A stretch of DNA of 64,000 bases from Epilithonimonas hispanica (GCF_003385395.1 NZ_QNUG01000008.1:53530-117529), one strand, 5' to 3'. Shown: positions 34,074 to 43,113, numbered from the stretch's first letter. The notes: generated by a model not told the origin, from the sequence alone. A program made the numbers and translations.

Positions 34074-34256
34074 TGATTTTTAAGCTTAGTTATTTGTGAG
34101 TAGAGCAGGGAAGTGGTTATGACATTGAGATTTTCTGCTTATTCTGATTTAACATAATTGTTGTACTTGGAAAAAATAAAAGAGAACATATTCAAAATAT
34201 ATCCATTGTGGATAACGATGAGTGAAAATAGAAAAATAATTGAAATATAAGACGTT

Positions 34257-34268
34257 ATACATTTGTAA
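34257..34268. promoter_or_regulatory. Outlying Xre-type operator-like site
   Basis: ATACATTTGTAA matches the array sequence TTACATTTGTAA at 11 of 12 positions. It lies in the 473-bp gap (34074-34546) between the TIMP-like gene and the carboxypeptidase gene. The rest of that gap is AT-rich, with one DnaA-box-like TGTGGATAA (34207-34215) within TATCCA-TTG-TGGATA and no gene. Confidence 0.4.
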
Positions 34269-34480
34269 TATTATATAAATTGTGATTAAAAATACGTTTA
34301 GTGTTTTGATAAACAAATCAACGACTACAGCTAAAAACCATATTAAAGTAAATATAAATTTATACTTTATTTAAATTATATAAATCACTGATAATTAATA
34401 ATTTATTTTTTTAAAATAATTATAATGTAATCCACAAAAAAACCAACAGACAAAGTGACATTTGGTTTTGTTTAAATATT

Positions 34481-34492
34481 TTACAAATGTAA
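34481..34492. promoter_or_regulatory. Xre-type operator site upstream of the carboxypeptidase gene
   Basis: TTACAAATGTAA is identical to the site next to the Xre start codon. It lies 54 bp before the carboxypeptidase ATG and about 30 bp upstream of a -7-like TATTTTTG, so it is placed to affect that promoter. Confidence 0.55.
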
Positions 34493-34546
34493 ATAGTCTA
34501 ATTTGAGATTAAATGTTATTTTTGTGACAAATCAAACCAAGATAAA

Positions 34547-35650
34547 ATGACCAATAGTTTTCCTTACTCACAAAATGCTGATTTTCCTAATCGCTATATT
34601 TCCCCTGAAAAATTATTTTCTTACCTACAGAGCAATTACAGCGATTACATAAAAGAGGTCGGAAAATCTAGTTTAGGGAAACCTATTTATATGATGACTT
34701 TGGGAAATGGTAAAACTAAAGTTGTAGCTTGGTCACAAATGCATGGTAATGAATCTACAGCAACTCTAGCAATGTTGGACTTGTTATCAATCTGGGAAAA
34801 ACATCCGGAACTGAAAGAAAAGCTTTTTGAATTGATTCAGTTAGATTTCATTTTTATGTTGAATCCTGATGGTTCTGAAGTTTGGACCAGAAGAAACGCT
34901 TTTGATATCGATATCAACAGAGATTATCTGAGAATGTCTAGTATCGAAATAAAAATCCTGAAATCTATCGTTCTAGAAGGAAATTACGATTACGCTTTGA
35001 ATCTCCACGACCAACGCACGATTTTCACAACTGATGGTAAGCATCCTGCGACATTATCATTTCTGGCTCCTTCAGAAAATGTTGAAAGAACCATTACAGA
35101 AAACAGAAAAAAAAGTATGACTGTGATCGCGGCAATTTATCTTCAGATGAAGCAAATCCTACCTAACAGAATTGCTAAATATACAGACGAATTTTACCCA
35201 ACATCAAGCGGTGACAATTTTATGAAAGCAGGAGTTACTCCAATTTTATTTGAAGGTGGTTTTTATGAGAATGACCTCAAAAGAGAAAAAACTCGAGAAT
35301 ATTACACGCACGCTTTATATTTTGCTTTGAAGGCAATCTCAGTGCTTAAAGGTGATACTTACAGCTATGAAACTTATTTTGAAATTCCACAGAACAGAGA
35401 AACTCATTTTGATTTGATTTACAGAAATGTCAGACTTAACACAGAGTTCGAATGTATTTTGGATATTGCTGTACAATACAAAGAAATCTTGGATGATAAC
35501 AAAAATCTGACTTATCAACCGTATGTTATTGAAGTTGGTGATTTGAATCATAAAAAAGGCTGGACAGAAATTGACTGTACAGATAAGAAATTTGTTTCCG
35601 TTAAGAAATTTCCAAAGCTTGATGCTTTAGTTGATTTTAGAATTGAATAA
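34547..35650 (+). CDS. M14-family zinc carboxypeptidase
   Basis: A 367-residue metallocarboxypeptidase domain. The zinc ligands are H66 and E69 in 'SQMHGNEST' and a later His in 'NLHDQRTIF'. 'LNPDGSEVWTRRN' and 'DINRDYL' are the substrate-carboxylate Arg region, and 'TPILFEGGFYEND' holds the catalytic Glu. There is no evident signal peptide, so it may act in the cytoplasm, for example on peptides or peptidoglycan fragments. It is monocistronic, with a strong terminator. Confidence 0.92.
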   Translation: MTNSFPYSQNADFPNRYISPEKLFSYLQSNYSDYIKEVGKSSLGKPIYMMTLGNGKTKVVAWSQMHGNESTATLAMLDLLSIWEKHPELKEKLFELIQLDFIFMLNPDGSEVWTRRNAFDIDINRDYLRMSSIEIKILKSIVLEGNYDYALNLHDQRTIFTTDGKHPATLSFLAPSENVERTITENRKKSMTVIAAIYLQMKQILPNRIAKYTDEFYPTSSGDNFMKAGVTPILFEGGFYENDLKREKTREYYTHALYFALKAISVLKGDTYSYETYFEIPQNRETHFDLIYRNVRLNTEFECILDIAVQYKEILDDNKNLTYQPYVIEVGDLNHKKGWTEIDCTDKKFVSVKKFPKLDALVDFRIE

Positions 35651-35718
35651 TTTAAAATGCTAATCGTTGAGATTCTAATGTAATTTTTTTTTAGTGAAGA
35701 TAATCTCACACAGAAAAT

Positions 35719-35757
35719 AAAAACAGCCAAAATTCTTGCAAATTTTGGCTGTTTTTA
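35719..35757. terminator. Strong terminator after the carboxypeptidase gene
   Basis: A perfect 16-bp stem (35719-35734 with 35741-35756) around a 6-nt loop, with core ACAGCCAAAATT. A- and T-tracts allow action in both directions. Confidence 0.9.
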
Positions 35758-35933
35758 TTGAATTGATAATTTGTAAAAATCATTAATTATTAAATGATTA
35801 AATAATCTAATTTAACATAATATAAATTATAGGACATTTTATAATTTATGAAAAAGGAGAGATTTAGCTCTATTTTGATCTGATATTTTATTATAATATT
35901 TTATAAATTCATTCTATCTAAAAATAAACGATT

Positions 35934-36038
35934 ATGAAAAATTTAATGTTAATTCTATCTGGAATTGTTCTCTTAAATTCATGCGAAAAAAATGATGGCA
36001 AACAAACGCACGTTGAAAATCGAAAACCTGATACATAG
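35934..36038 (+). CDS. Tiny lipoprotein or 5' remnant of a lipoprotein gene
   Basis: A 34-residue reading frame with a complete lipoprotein signal ('MLILSGIVLLNSCEKND', lipobox Cys17) and only 17 residues after it. It lies in the 819-bp gap between the carboxypeptidase and SusD genes. A stop follows at once, and an overlapping frame stays open to about 36100. It is either a genuine small lipoprotein or the front of a degraded gene; I favour a remnant because the next 300 bp hold another gene fragment. Confidence 0.4.
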   Translation: MKNLMLILSGIVLLNSCEKNDGKQTHVENRKPDT

Positions 36039-36112
36039 TAAGGTTTCTGGAAAATTGAAATATAAAAATTTTGAAAAAGATTCATCTTCGGGCGATTAAT
36101 TAATTTATCAGA

Positions 36113-36316
36113 TTAAAATACGAAAGTCGCTACAGACTTAGGTGTTAAAGGAGTTGCTGCACTTTTATTATTATATCTGATATTGAAGTTTTCGGTATTG
36201 TTACCTTCATTCAGAACTATAAGTGTGATTTTTCCACTAGGTGTTACAAAAGCTACAGAACTTAAGCTTCCCGGCTGTGTAGAAGCAATTCTTTGAGAAT
36301 TCTGAGGAACAAATTT
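36113..36316 (-). pseudogene. C-terminal remnant of a GH30-type glycoside hydrolase
   Basis: On the minus strand a 67-codon frame begins directly after an in-frame TAA. It reads 'RIASTQPGSLSSVAFVTPSG', 'KITLIVLNEGNNTENFNIRY' and 'SAATPLTPKSVATFVF' before a stop. This is the C-terminal beta-sandwich ending of GH30 glucosylceramidase-like enzymes (usual end 'G.VATYVW'). No start or catalytic barrel is present, so the gene is broken. It lies directly downstream of SusC and SusD in the same direction, where such a hydrolase is normally encoded. Confidence 0.75.
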
Positions 36317-36357
36317 TTAAGCTTGAGCAATGCTCTTTACTAGAGAATTTAATAAAA

Positions 36358-36387
36358 ATGAAAGAGGCCATAAAAAGCCTCTTTCAC
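36358..36387 (-). terminator. Terminator downstream of SusD
   Basis: A 9-bp stem (GAAAGAGGC at 36360-36368 with GCCTCTTTC at 36377-36385), followed on the minus strand by ATTTTTATT. It separates SusD from the GH30 remnant. Confidence 0.72.
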
Positions 36388-36469
36388 CCTAAGAATATAA
36401 TAAGAAAAATTAATTTTTAATTAAAATCCTTTCTTTAATGTATCTTCAATTTTATTTAATAAATGAAGA

Positions 36470-38026
36470 TTAATAATTAGGATTTTGTTTTAATGCAGTA
36501 CCAATCATCTCGTTGAAAGGAATTGGAAGAATCTCATTTTTACCAGTTACAAATCCTCTTCCACCTAATTTTACTGGCGCATCTCCCCATCTTACAAGGT
36601 CAAACCAACGGTGCCCTTCTCCAGCCAATTCTCTTCTTCTCTCATCTTTAATAGCTTGAAGAGTTACAGGAACTGAGGCTAATCCTACTCTAGCTCTTAC
36701 TGCATCCAATAATGCCTGTGCTCTTGCTCCACTAGCTCCAAGCGCTTCTGCCTCCATAAGATAAGTATCGGCTAATCTGATTGCTATATAGTTTTGACGA
36801 AAATTAAGTTCTGTAGCTCCTGTAAGATTACTTTTATCAGCATTTCTTGGTGCAAATTTATTTAAGAAACGTCCTGTGTCTCTAAATCCTGGAGAATAAG
36901 TGATTTTACCTTCTTCTTTATACTTTTTGGCATCAAGAATTGTAGCTGCTGCTCTAGGATCTCCTTGCATAAAATTGAACAAATCATCTGTAATTGGGTT
37001 GAATCCCCAGCTTGCATAGATATCAGGTGCATCATTATTTGCTACGTCAGTACGTTTGTAAGAAATAATTCCTAACATTACATTAATAGAGTTTCCTTCA
37101 TCTTGACCAGATCCCCAGAAGCCCCAATCTGCTCTACTTCCGTTGGTGTGCATTACTTCCAAAATAGATTCTGATAAAAATTTATATCTTCCTGGGTCAT
37201 CCACTGGGCCAACTTTCCACAAATCAGCAAAATTATCAACTAATTTATATCCGTATTGGCTTGTTCCACCAGGTGTACCGTTTACCATTTCAAATTGAGC
37301 TGCAGCTTCTACATTCTTTTTATCATAAAGATAAATTTTACCCAAAATTGCGCGAGCAGTTCCTTGCGTGATTCTTCCTTTTTCGTTTGCTCCTGAAGCT
37401 TTCATCATAAGATCTGGCAGTGCAGAAATTATATCACCTTCTATTTGTGCATAAACTGCCTCTGGAGTTGCTTGTGGAATATTATAATAATCATCTGAAA
37501 CTAAAACAGGTTTTAGAATAAGAGGAATATTTTTAAACATCCTAAGTAATTCGAAATAGTATAATGATCTTAAAACTTTAGCTTCTGCAATGTATCTATT
37601 TCTTGTCTGATCATTCATAGATGCATTAGGAATTCTTTCTAACAAAAGATTTGCACTTGCAATTCCTTTATAATAATCTTTCCAATAGCTTGCAGGCATA
37701 ATAATCGGATTGATTGTATAATTAGAAAAACCTTGGATTCCTGCTCCATCAGAAGAGTTCCCACCACCAGAATAGAAATCATCCGAAGCTCCATTGAAGA
37801 ATGTTACCATATTTTCAAATCCACCAGAATATTTTCTAAGCATATCATAAGTAGCTACTAAACCTGTAAAAGCTTGTTCTTCATTATTAAAGTAATTAGA
37901 GGCATCAAAAGCACCTTTATTTTCCACATCTTCGAGGTTTCCATTATCACAAGAAACGGCTCCAAGACTAATTCCTACTAACATTAGAGCAGAAATACTT
38001 TTATATATAAATGTTTTATTTTTCAT
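36470..38026 (-). CDS. SusD/RagB-family outer-membrane nutrient-binding lipoprotein
   Basis: A 518-residue lipoprotein (lipobox 'LGAVSCDNGN', Cys about 26). It has SusD tetratricopeptide-type helices ('RYIAEAKVLRSLYYFELLRMF'), 'KGRITQGTARAILGKIYLYD' and the C-terminal signature 'IKDERRRELAGEGHRWFDLVRWG'. It caps the SusC barrel and captures oligosaccharide or peptide on the cell surface. It starts 11 bp after SusC. The ligand is not evident; the adjacent GH30 remnant hints at a beta-linked glycan. Confidence 0.95.
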   Translation of the reverse strand: MKNKTFIYKSISALMLVGISLGAVSCDNGNLEDVENKGAFDASNYFNNEEQAFTGLVATYDMLRKYSGGFENMVTFFNGASDDFYSGGGNSSDGAGIQGFSNYTINPIIMPASYWKDYYKGIASANLLLERIPNASMNDQTRNRYIAEAKVLRSLYYFELLRMFKNIPLILKPVLVSDDYYNIPQATPEAVYAQIEGDIISALPDLMMKASGANEKGRITQGTARAILGKIYLYDKKNVEAAAQFEMVNGTPGGTSQYGYKLVDNFADLWKVGPVDDPGRYKFLSESILEVMHTNGSRADWGFWGSGQDEGNSINVMLGIISYKRTDVANNDAPDIYASWGFNPITDDLFNFMQGDPRAAATILDAKKYKEEGKITYSPGFRDTGRFLNKFAPRNADKSNLTGATELNFRQNYIAIRLADTYLMEAEALGASGARAQALLDAVRARVGLASVPVTLQAIKDERRRELAGEGHRWFDLVRWGDAPVKLGGRGFVTGKNEILPIPFNEMIGTALKQNPNY

Positions 38027-38037
38027 GTTCTTAAGAT

Positions 38038-40947
38038 TTAAAATTGAATATTAGCTCCAAAAAGGAAAGTTCTTGCTTGAGGGTAATAAGCTCTATCAAT
38101 TCCGAATGTATCTCCACCAGCAATTTCTGGATCATAACCTGTATATTTGGTAAAAGTAACCAAGTTCTCTCCTGTTACGTAAAATCTTACTTTGTTGGCT
38201 CCAATAGTTTGAGATATATCTTTAGGAAGTGTATAACCTATTTGTACCAATTTCAAACGTAAGTAGTCACCTTTTTGCAAATAATAATCGGACATTCTTG
38301 TGTAATTGGTATTTTCATCATTTCTTGTAATTCTAGCAATATCATTAGATGTTCCTTCACCAGTCCAGCGACCAAGAATATCAGTTTGATAATTAGCTTC
38401 AAGAATATCAAGTCTTCTAAGACCTTGGAATACTTTGTTTCCTGCTTGACCTTGTGCAAATACCATTACATCAAAGTTTTTATAATTAGCATTAATTGTT
38501 AGACCAAAAGTATATTTTGGTACAGAATTACCGAGATTTACATAATCATTCTCATCAATTTTTCCATCACCATTGGCGTCCAATCTCTTGAAATCTCCTG
38601 GTTTTGCTTTATCCTGAATCAACCCACCAGAAGCATTTTTATAAGCATCTATTTCAGCTTGATTTTGAAAAATACCTAAATTTTGGTAACCGTAAAAAGA
38701 TCCGTAAGATTGACCTACCTGTAATCTAGAAACAGCACCTAAGGTTTGATAAGAAGCAAAGTTCAGATATTCTCTATCATTTTCCAGTCTTGTGATTTCA
38801 TTTTTCAAATAACCAAAATTACCATTGGCTGAAAAACCAAAATCTCCCCAGTTCTTTTTATAACCTAGAGTTACTTCAATCCCATCATTATTCATATCTC
38901 CAATGTTTCTCCAAGGATTATTAAGTAGACCTAAATATCCAGGAACTTCTACTTGTCTTAAGATATCACTTGTTTTCTTTCTGTAAACATCTACACTTAA
39001 GTCAAAATTTTTGAATAATTTTAGGTCTGCAGCGATATTCATTTGAGATGTCTGCTCCCATTTTAAATCAGGATTTTCCAATGTACTAGGTGCATACCCT
39101 ACACGGATAATATTATCACCAAATGTATAATTGACATTTCCTACTAAAAAGTTAGCGAATTGAAAATCATCAATTGCGTCGTTTCCTAAAACTCCATAAC
39201 CTCCTCTAAGCTTAAGGCTTGTAACAACATTATTTTCTGGCCAGAAACTTTCATTGGATGCGTTCCATCCTAAAGATACTGCTGGAAAATTTCCCCAGTG
39301 ATTATTTGCTCCAAATTTAGAAGAACCATCTCTACGTATAGTACCAGTCAAAAGGTATTTGTTATCATAATCATAAACCAATCTTGCGAAATAAGAAGCT
39401 TTATGAGTGTTTACACCATCCCAGGCATTACCTGTTTTATTATCAGCAGAAATATCAAAGTTGAAAGAAGCATCTTGCCAATTGTTAACAGGCAGATTTT
39501 GATAGGTTATATTTTGCCCATAAGAGATGTTGTATTCATAATAACCTTGACCTAATAGAAAATTAAAACTATGTTGTCCAAATTTATTTTGATATGTCAC
39601 TGTATTTTCAGTACTCCATTCAAATTTTTGCTCTGTTTGTCTAAATAAACTGTTAAAACTATTTTGAACAGCAGAACTCAAATAATTTGTTGGTGTGAAT
39701 GATTGATTTCCCCAATAAGAAAGTTTACCATTCATACTTGATTTGAAGGTAATATTCTTGACAGGCTTAATCTCTGCAAAAACATTAGCAATAATATCGT
39801 CTGACCATCTGTACATGCCTAACTGAGTTTGCTTGAAAGCTAGTGGGTTAGTCATTTCTTTACTCACATAAGGTGATATACCGTACGGATTTCCATTTTG
39901 ATCACGAACAATAAATGAGTTGTTGTAATCATTTGCATTAGGCTGGCCACTTGTACCATTAGTTAATACAACTGGTGTAATTGGATCTAGGTTGATAGCA
40001 GAGCTTAAAGGTCCTCCAAATTCTCCGTTTTCCGTAATTCCACGTGCTTTTACGTGTGTGTAGGCAAAAGTTTGTCCAATAGTCAACCAGTCCAAAACTT
40101 TATGTGTTGAGTTTAATCTCGCATTAATTCTTTTATAATTTGAGATATCTTTTAAAACAATGCCGTCTTGATCATAATAGCCAAAAGATGAGAAGAATGT
40201 AGATTTATCACTTCCTCCACTGATACTAAATTCTTGAGACTGACGTGCAGCTGAGTTAAAAATTTGTTTTTGCCAATCTGTGCCTATGCCATAAGAAGAA
40301 GGATTTCCTAATACGGGAGTTAATCCGTCATTAGTATATGCCTCATTCATAATTGTTGCATATTCTGTAGCATTTAAAAGATTTAACTTTTTCGCAGCGC
40401 TTCCTACACCATAAAAGCCATTATAAGAAAGGTTCATTCTACCTTTTGCTCCTTTTTTAGTTGTAATTAAAACAACTCCTTTTGCAGCAGAAACACCATA
40501 AATTGCTGATGATGCTCCATCTTTCAGAATTTCCATACCTTCAATATCAGATTGGCTTAACCATCCAATATTGTCTACAACAATACCATCAACTACCCAA
40601 AGAGGAGTGTTACTTCCAGCTCCAAAGCTGGTTATACCACGTACTCTCACTGTTGGTGTTGAACCAGGTTGCCCAGAATTAGATATTACAGAAACACCAG
40701 CTGCCCTACCTTGCAAGACTTGCTCAGGTCTACCTGCTGCTGGAGCATTTTCTAAATCCGAAGCTTTGATACTTGAAATTGCACCCGTAACATTGCTTTT
40801 CTTTTGAGTCCCATAACCGATAACGACAACTTCTTCTATTGTTTTTTCTTTAGAAGCTGTGTCAATTACCCGTTGTTGAGCTGAGTAGTTTGCAGTGAAA
40901 TAAAGCACAGCAGCTAAACCAAGACATTTTGAATACTTTAAGTTCAT
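38038..40947 (-). CDS. SusC/RagA-family TonB-dependent outer-membrane transporter
   Basis: A 969-residue transporter: signal peptide ('LAAVLYFTANYSAQ'), TonB box 'EEVVVIGYGTQKKSNVTGA', plug with 'GRAAGVSVISNSGQPGS', 'VRGI', 'PLWVVDGIVVD', then a 22-strand barrel ending 'FLFGANIQF' with C-terminal Phe. The N-terminal carboxypeptidase-regulatory-like domain of many SusC proteins is missing; the TonB box follows the signal by about 15 residues. It imports the ligand captured by SusD. It is divergent from an MFS and regulator pair. Confidence 0.96.
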   Translation of the reverse strand: MNLKYSKCLGLAAVLYFTANYSAQQRVIDTASKEKTIEEVVVIGYGTQKKSNVTGAISSIKASDLENAPAAGRPEQVLQGRAAGVSVISNSGQPGSTPTVRVRGITSFGAGSNTPLWVVDGIVVDNIGWLSQSDIEGMEILKDGASSAIYGVSAAKGVVLITTKKGAKGRMNLSYNGFYGVGSAAKKLNLLNATEYATIMNEAYTNDGLTPVLGNPSSYGIGTDWQKQIFNSAARQSQEFSISGGSDKSTFFSSFGYYDQDGIVLKDISNYKRINARLNSTHKVLDWLTIGQTFAYTHVKARGITENGEFGGPLSSAINLDPITPVVLTNGTSGQPNANDYNNSFIVRDQNGNPYGISPYVSKEMTNPLAFKQTQLGMYRWSDDIIANVFAEIKPVKNITFKSSMNGKLSYWGNQSFTPTNYLSSAVQNSFNSLFRQTEQKFEWSTENTVTYQNKFGQHSFNFLLGQGYYEYNISYGQNITYQNLPVNNWQDASFNFDISADNKTGNAWDGVNTHKASYFARLVYDYDNKYLLTGTIRRDGSSKFGANNHWGNFPAVSLGWNASNESFWPENNVVTSLKLRGGYGVLGNDAIDDFQFANFLVGNVNYTFGDNIIRVGYAPSTLENPDLKWEQTSQMNIAADLKLFKNFDLSVDVYRKKTSDILRQVEVPGYLGLLNNPWRNIGDMNNDGIEVTLGYKKNWGDFGFSANGNFGYLKNEITRLENDREYLNFASYQTLGAVSRLQVGQSYGSFYGYQNLGIFQNQAEIDAYKNASGGLIQDKAKPGDFKRLDANGDGKIDENDYVNLGNSVPKYTFGLTINANYKNFDVMVFAQGQAGNKVFQGLRRLDILEANYQTDILGRWTGEGTSNDIARITRNDENTNYTRMSDYYLQKGDYLRLKLVQIGYTLPKDISQTIGANKVRFYVTGENLVTFTKYTGYDPEIAGGDTFGIDRAYYPQARTFLFGANIQF

Positions 40948-40968
40948 ATTTTAATTAATTTTTGTTAA

Positions 40969-40981
40969 TCTCAAACTGAGA
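40969..40981. promoter_or_regulatory. Candidate operator at the susC transcription start
   Basis: TCTCA-AAC-TGAGA, a perfect 5-bp inverted repeat with a 3-nt spacer. It lies within a few bases of the start site predicted from the susC promoter. It may bind the Nudix-type regulator encoded by the divergent operon; this is inference. Confidence 0.45.
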
Positions 40982-40984
40982 CAA

Positions 40985-41013
40985 TAAAAGTAGTTTTTTT
41001 TTTTACATCACAA
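40985..41013 (-). promoter_or_regulatory. Promoter of susC
   Basis: On the minus strand: TTG (41011-41013), 18 bp, then TACTTTTA (40985-40992), one base off TAnnTTTG. The spacer includes a run of A. Confidence 0.6.
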
Positions 41014-41075
41014 AATAATTTTTATATTTTTTTAATTTATCCTTTATTTATAAACAGTTGTGCATATTTTTTTTA

Positions 41076-41103
41076 TTGATTTCTATTAATTTTTGTACTT
41101 TTG
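41076..41103 (+). promoter_or_regulatory. Promoter of the MFS-regulator operon
   Basis: TTG (41076-41078), 17 bp, then TACTTTTG (41096-41103), an almost ideal Bacteroidota promoter about 50 bp before the MFS start. Confidence 0.72.
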
Positions 41104-41153
41104 AAATCACTAAAATAGCTCTTAGTTGTTAAAAAAAGTTAAGGCTTCATTAC

Positions 41154-42347
41154 ATGAATGTTAATAAAAATCAAATTAAGCTACCTCTAATGCTTAATTT
41201 CTTGATCTTCTCAATGCTACTAAATAGTATGGGTGTGATTATCTTGCAATTGTCGACAACAATTTCTTACAAAGGTCTTGGCGTTTTGGAGTCTTTTAAA
41301 GACATTCCGATGGCGATAGTTTCCTTATTATGTGTTAATTGGATTGCAAAAACTGGTAATAAGAAAGCTCTCATTTTTGCTTTAATTTTTATAATGATTA
41401 GCTCTATTGCTCTCCCGTTGGTTGAAGTTTTTTGGTTCTTTAAGATTTGGTTAAGTATTGTTGGGGTTGGTTTTGCTATTGCAAAAATTACAGTTTTCAG
41501 TATTATCAAAAATAATTTCAAGGACAAGCAATTGGCAAGTGCTGTTTCCAGCGTAGATGCTTCTTTTATGATTGGAATCTTTTTCGTTAATATAGGTTTT
41601 GGCAGCTTGTTAACGAGTAATTACGCGCAATATTGGAAATATGGATTTTGGATTATTGCCCTACTAAGCATCATTAATGTTCTGATGTTACGAAATTCAA
41701 AGATTGAGAAAGAGCAAATTTCAGAGAATAAAAAAGAATCTGGAGGATGGAAATTTTTTCTAAAACCAAAATTGATTTACTTCTTCATTATTGTTTTTTT
41801 TATGGTATTTGTAGAGCAGAGTTTCAATTCTTGGCTTCCAAGTTTTTTTAAAAATAATTTGAAAGTCAACTCTTATTTTGCCTTACAAGCATCTGCTTTT
41901 CTAGCTTTATTTTCTTTCATCGGAAGATTGGTTACAAGCCGGCTAATACTTAGATTTCATTGGTTCAAGTTTGTTTTGATTTGCTTACTTTTTGTCTTTT
42001 CAATATTGATTGCCTGCCAAGTTTTGATCTATTATTTTTATACGGATTTGAAATTTTTATTGATATTTATAATGCCATTGATTGGATTATTTTTATCACC
42101 ACTTTTTCCACTTTACAATTCAGAAATATTAAACAAAGTTCCAAAAGAGAAAACCCATCTTCTTGTATCAATTGTTGTCGTCTGTTCTTCTTTGGGAAGT
42201 TCAGTTGGATCTCTGTATATGGCTGGCATTTTTCATAAAAATGTTAGTAATTTTTATCCTTTATTTATTTTATTCCCATTATTAATTATATTTGGACTCA
42301 CATTTTTTCTAAATAAAACGCCTATAACCTATGACCGAAATCAATAA
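41154..42347 (+). CDS. MFS transporter (probable sugar porter)
   Basis: A 397-residue protein with about 12 predicted helices and a central basic loop ('NSKIEKEQISENKKESGG') between the two bundles, the MFS layout. 'KDIPMAIVSLLCVNWIAKTG' holds the helix 2-3 motif. It lacks the residues of drug-export subfamilies that I can recognise. Its position, divergent from SusC/SusD and overlapping a Nudix-type sugar regulator gene by 17 bases, suggests inner-membrane uptake of the sugar that SusC brings in. Confidence 0.88.
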   Translation: MNVNKNQIKLPLMLNFLIFSMLLNSMGVIILQLSTTISYKGLGVLESFKDIPMAIVSLLCVNWIAKTGNKKALIFALIFIMISSIALPLVEVFWFFKIWLSIVGVGFAIAKITVFSIIKNNFKDKQLASAVSSVDASFMIGIFFVNIGFGSLLTSNYAQYWKYGFWIIALLSIINVLMLRNSKIEKEQISENKKESGGWKFFLKPKLIYFFIIVFFMVFVEQSFNSWLPSFFKNNLKVNSYFALQASAFLALFSFIGRLVTSRLILRFHWFKFVLICLLFVFSILIACQVLIYYFYTDLKFLLIFIMPLIGLFLSPLFPLYNSEILNKVPKEKTHLLVSIVVVCSSLGSSVGSLYMAGIFHKNVSNFYPLFILFPLLIIFGLTFFLNKTPITYDRNQ

Positions 42348-43098
42348 GAATAAACAGAATCTAAGAGAATTAATTGATACCAATGATTTTGTAGAACACG
42401 TTTCTGTGGACTGCGTTATCTTTGGATTTCATAAAGATACGCTCAAAGTTTTGTTGCTGAAATACCACGATTTGGATCTTTGGGCTGTTCCTGGTGGATT
42501 TGTTTTTAATGATGAAAATCTGAATGATGCTGCCGCAAGAACATTATACGAGAGAACACATCTTTCGGATGTTTTTATGGAGCAATTCTACACTTTTGGA
42601 GATATTAAAAGAACTGAAAATAATACGCACCAGAAACTTTTAGAAAACAAAAATATAGAAGTTGATTCCAATCACTGGATTTATCAGCGTTTTATATCTG
42701 TTGGATATTGTGCGTTGGTAGATTACACTTTAACTTACACATTTCCTGATTCTTTCAACGAGATTTGTCAATGGTTTGATGTAGACAAATTACCGAATAT
42801 GGCGTTTGACCATAAAGAAATGATTGAAAAAGGATTACTCTATCTCAGAAAAAACATTGATTATCAAGTCATGGGAAGTAATCTTCTTCCTGATAAATTC
42901 ACAATGAAAGAATTACAAAATCTTTATGAATCTATTTTGGGAGAACCTCTAAGAAGAAACAATTTCCAAAGAAAGATACTGAGTATGAACATCTTAGAAA
43001 GATTGGAAAAACATTTTACAGGTTCGGCGAACAAAGCGCCTTATCTGTATCGATTCTTGGAGGGCTCCGAAATTAAAAAATCGGATTTTGATAAATAA
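42331..43098 (+). CDS. Nudix-domain transcriptional regulator (NrtR/AraR-like)
   Basis: A 255-residue protein: Nudix domain about 20-160 and a C-terminal winged helix about 175-235 ('KFTMKELQNLYESILGEPLRRNNFQRKIL'). The Nudix box begins correctly ('GGFVFNDENLNDAAAR') but ends R-T-L-Y-E-R where active hydrolases have R-E-U-x-E-E, so hydrolysis is unlikely and the domain probably senses a metabolite. Nudix-type regulators such as Bacteroides AraR control sugar catabolism. It overlaps the MFS gene and is divergent from SusC/SusD, its likely targets. Confidence 0.88.
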   Translation: MTEINKNKQNLRELIDTNDFVEHVSVDCVIFGFHKDTLKVLLLKYHDLDLWAVPGGFVFNDENLNDAAARTLYERTHLSDVFMEQFYTFGDIKRTENNTHQKLLENKNIEVDSNHWIYQRFISVGYCALVDYTLTYTFPDSFNEICQWFDVDKLPNMAFDHKEMIEKGLLYLRKNIDYQVMGSNLLPDKFTMKELQNLYESILGEPLRRNNFQRKILSMNILERLEKHFTGSANKAPYLYRFLEGSEIKKSDFDK

Positions 43099-43113
43099 TT
43101 TAATTAATCTCAA

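Noticed and set aside
33113..34546. Replication origin
   Set aside because: Only one perfect DnaA box and two near matches, no box cluster, no dnaA or other origin-linked gene, and converging rather than diverging gene orientation nearby.
40482..40807. Plus-strand open frames opposite susC
   Set aside because: Antisense shadows of the conserved plug-domain coding sequence.
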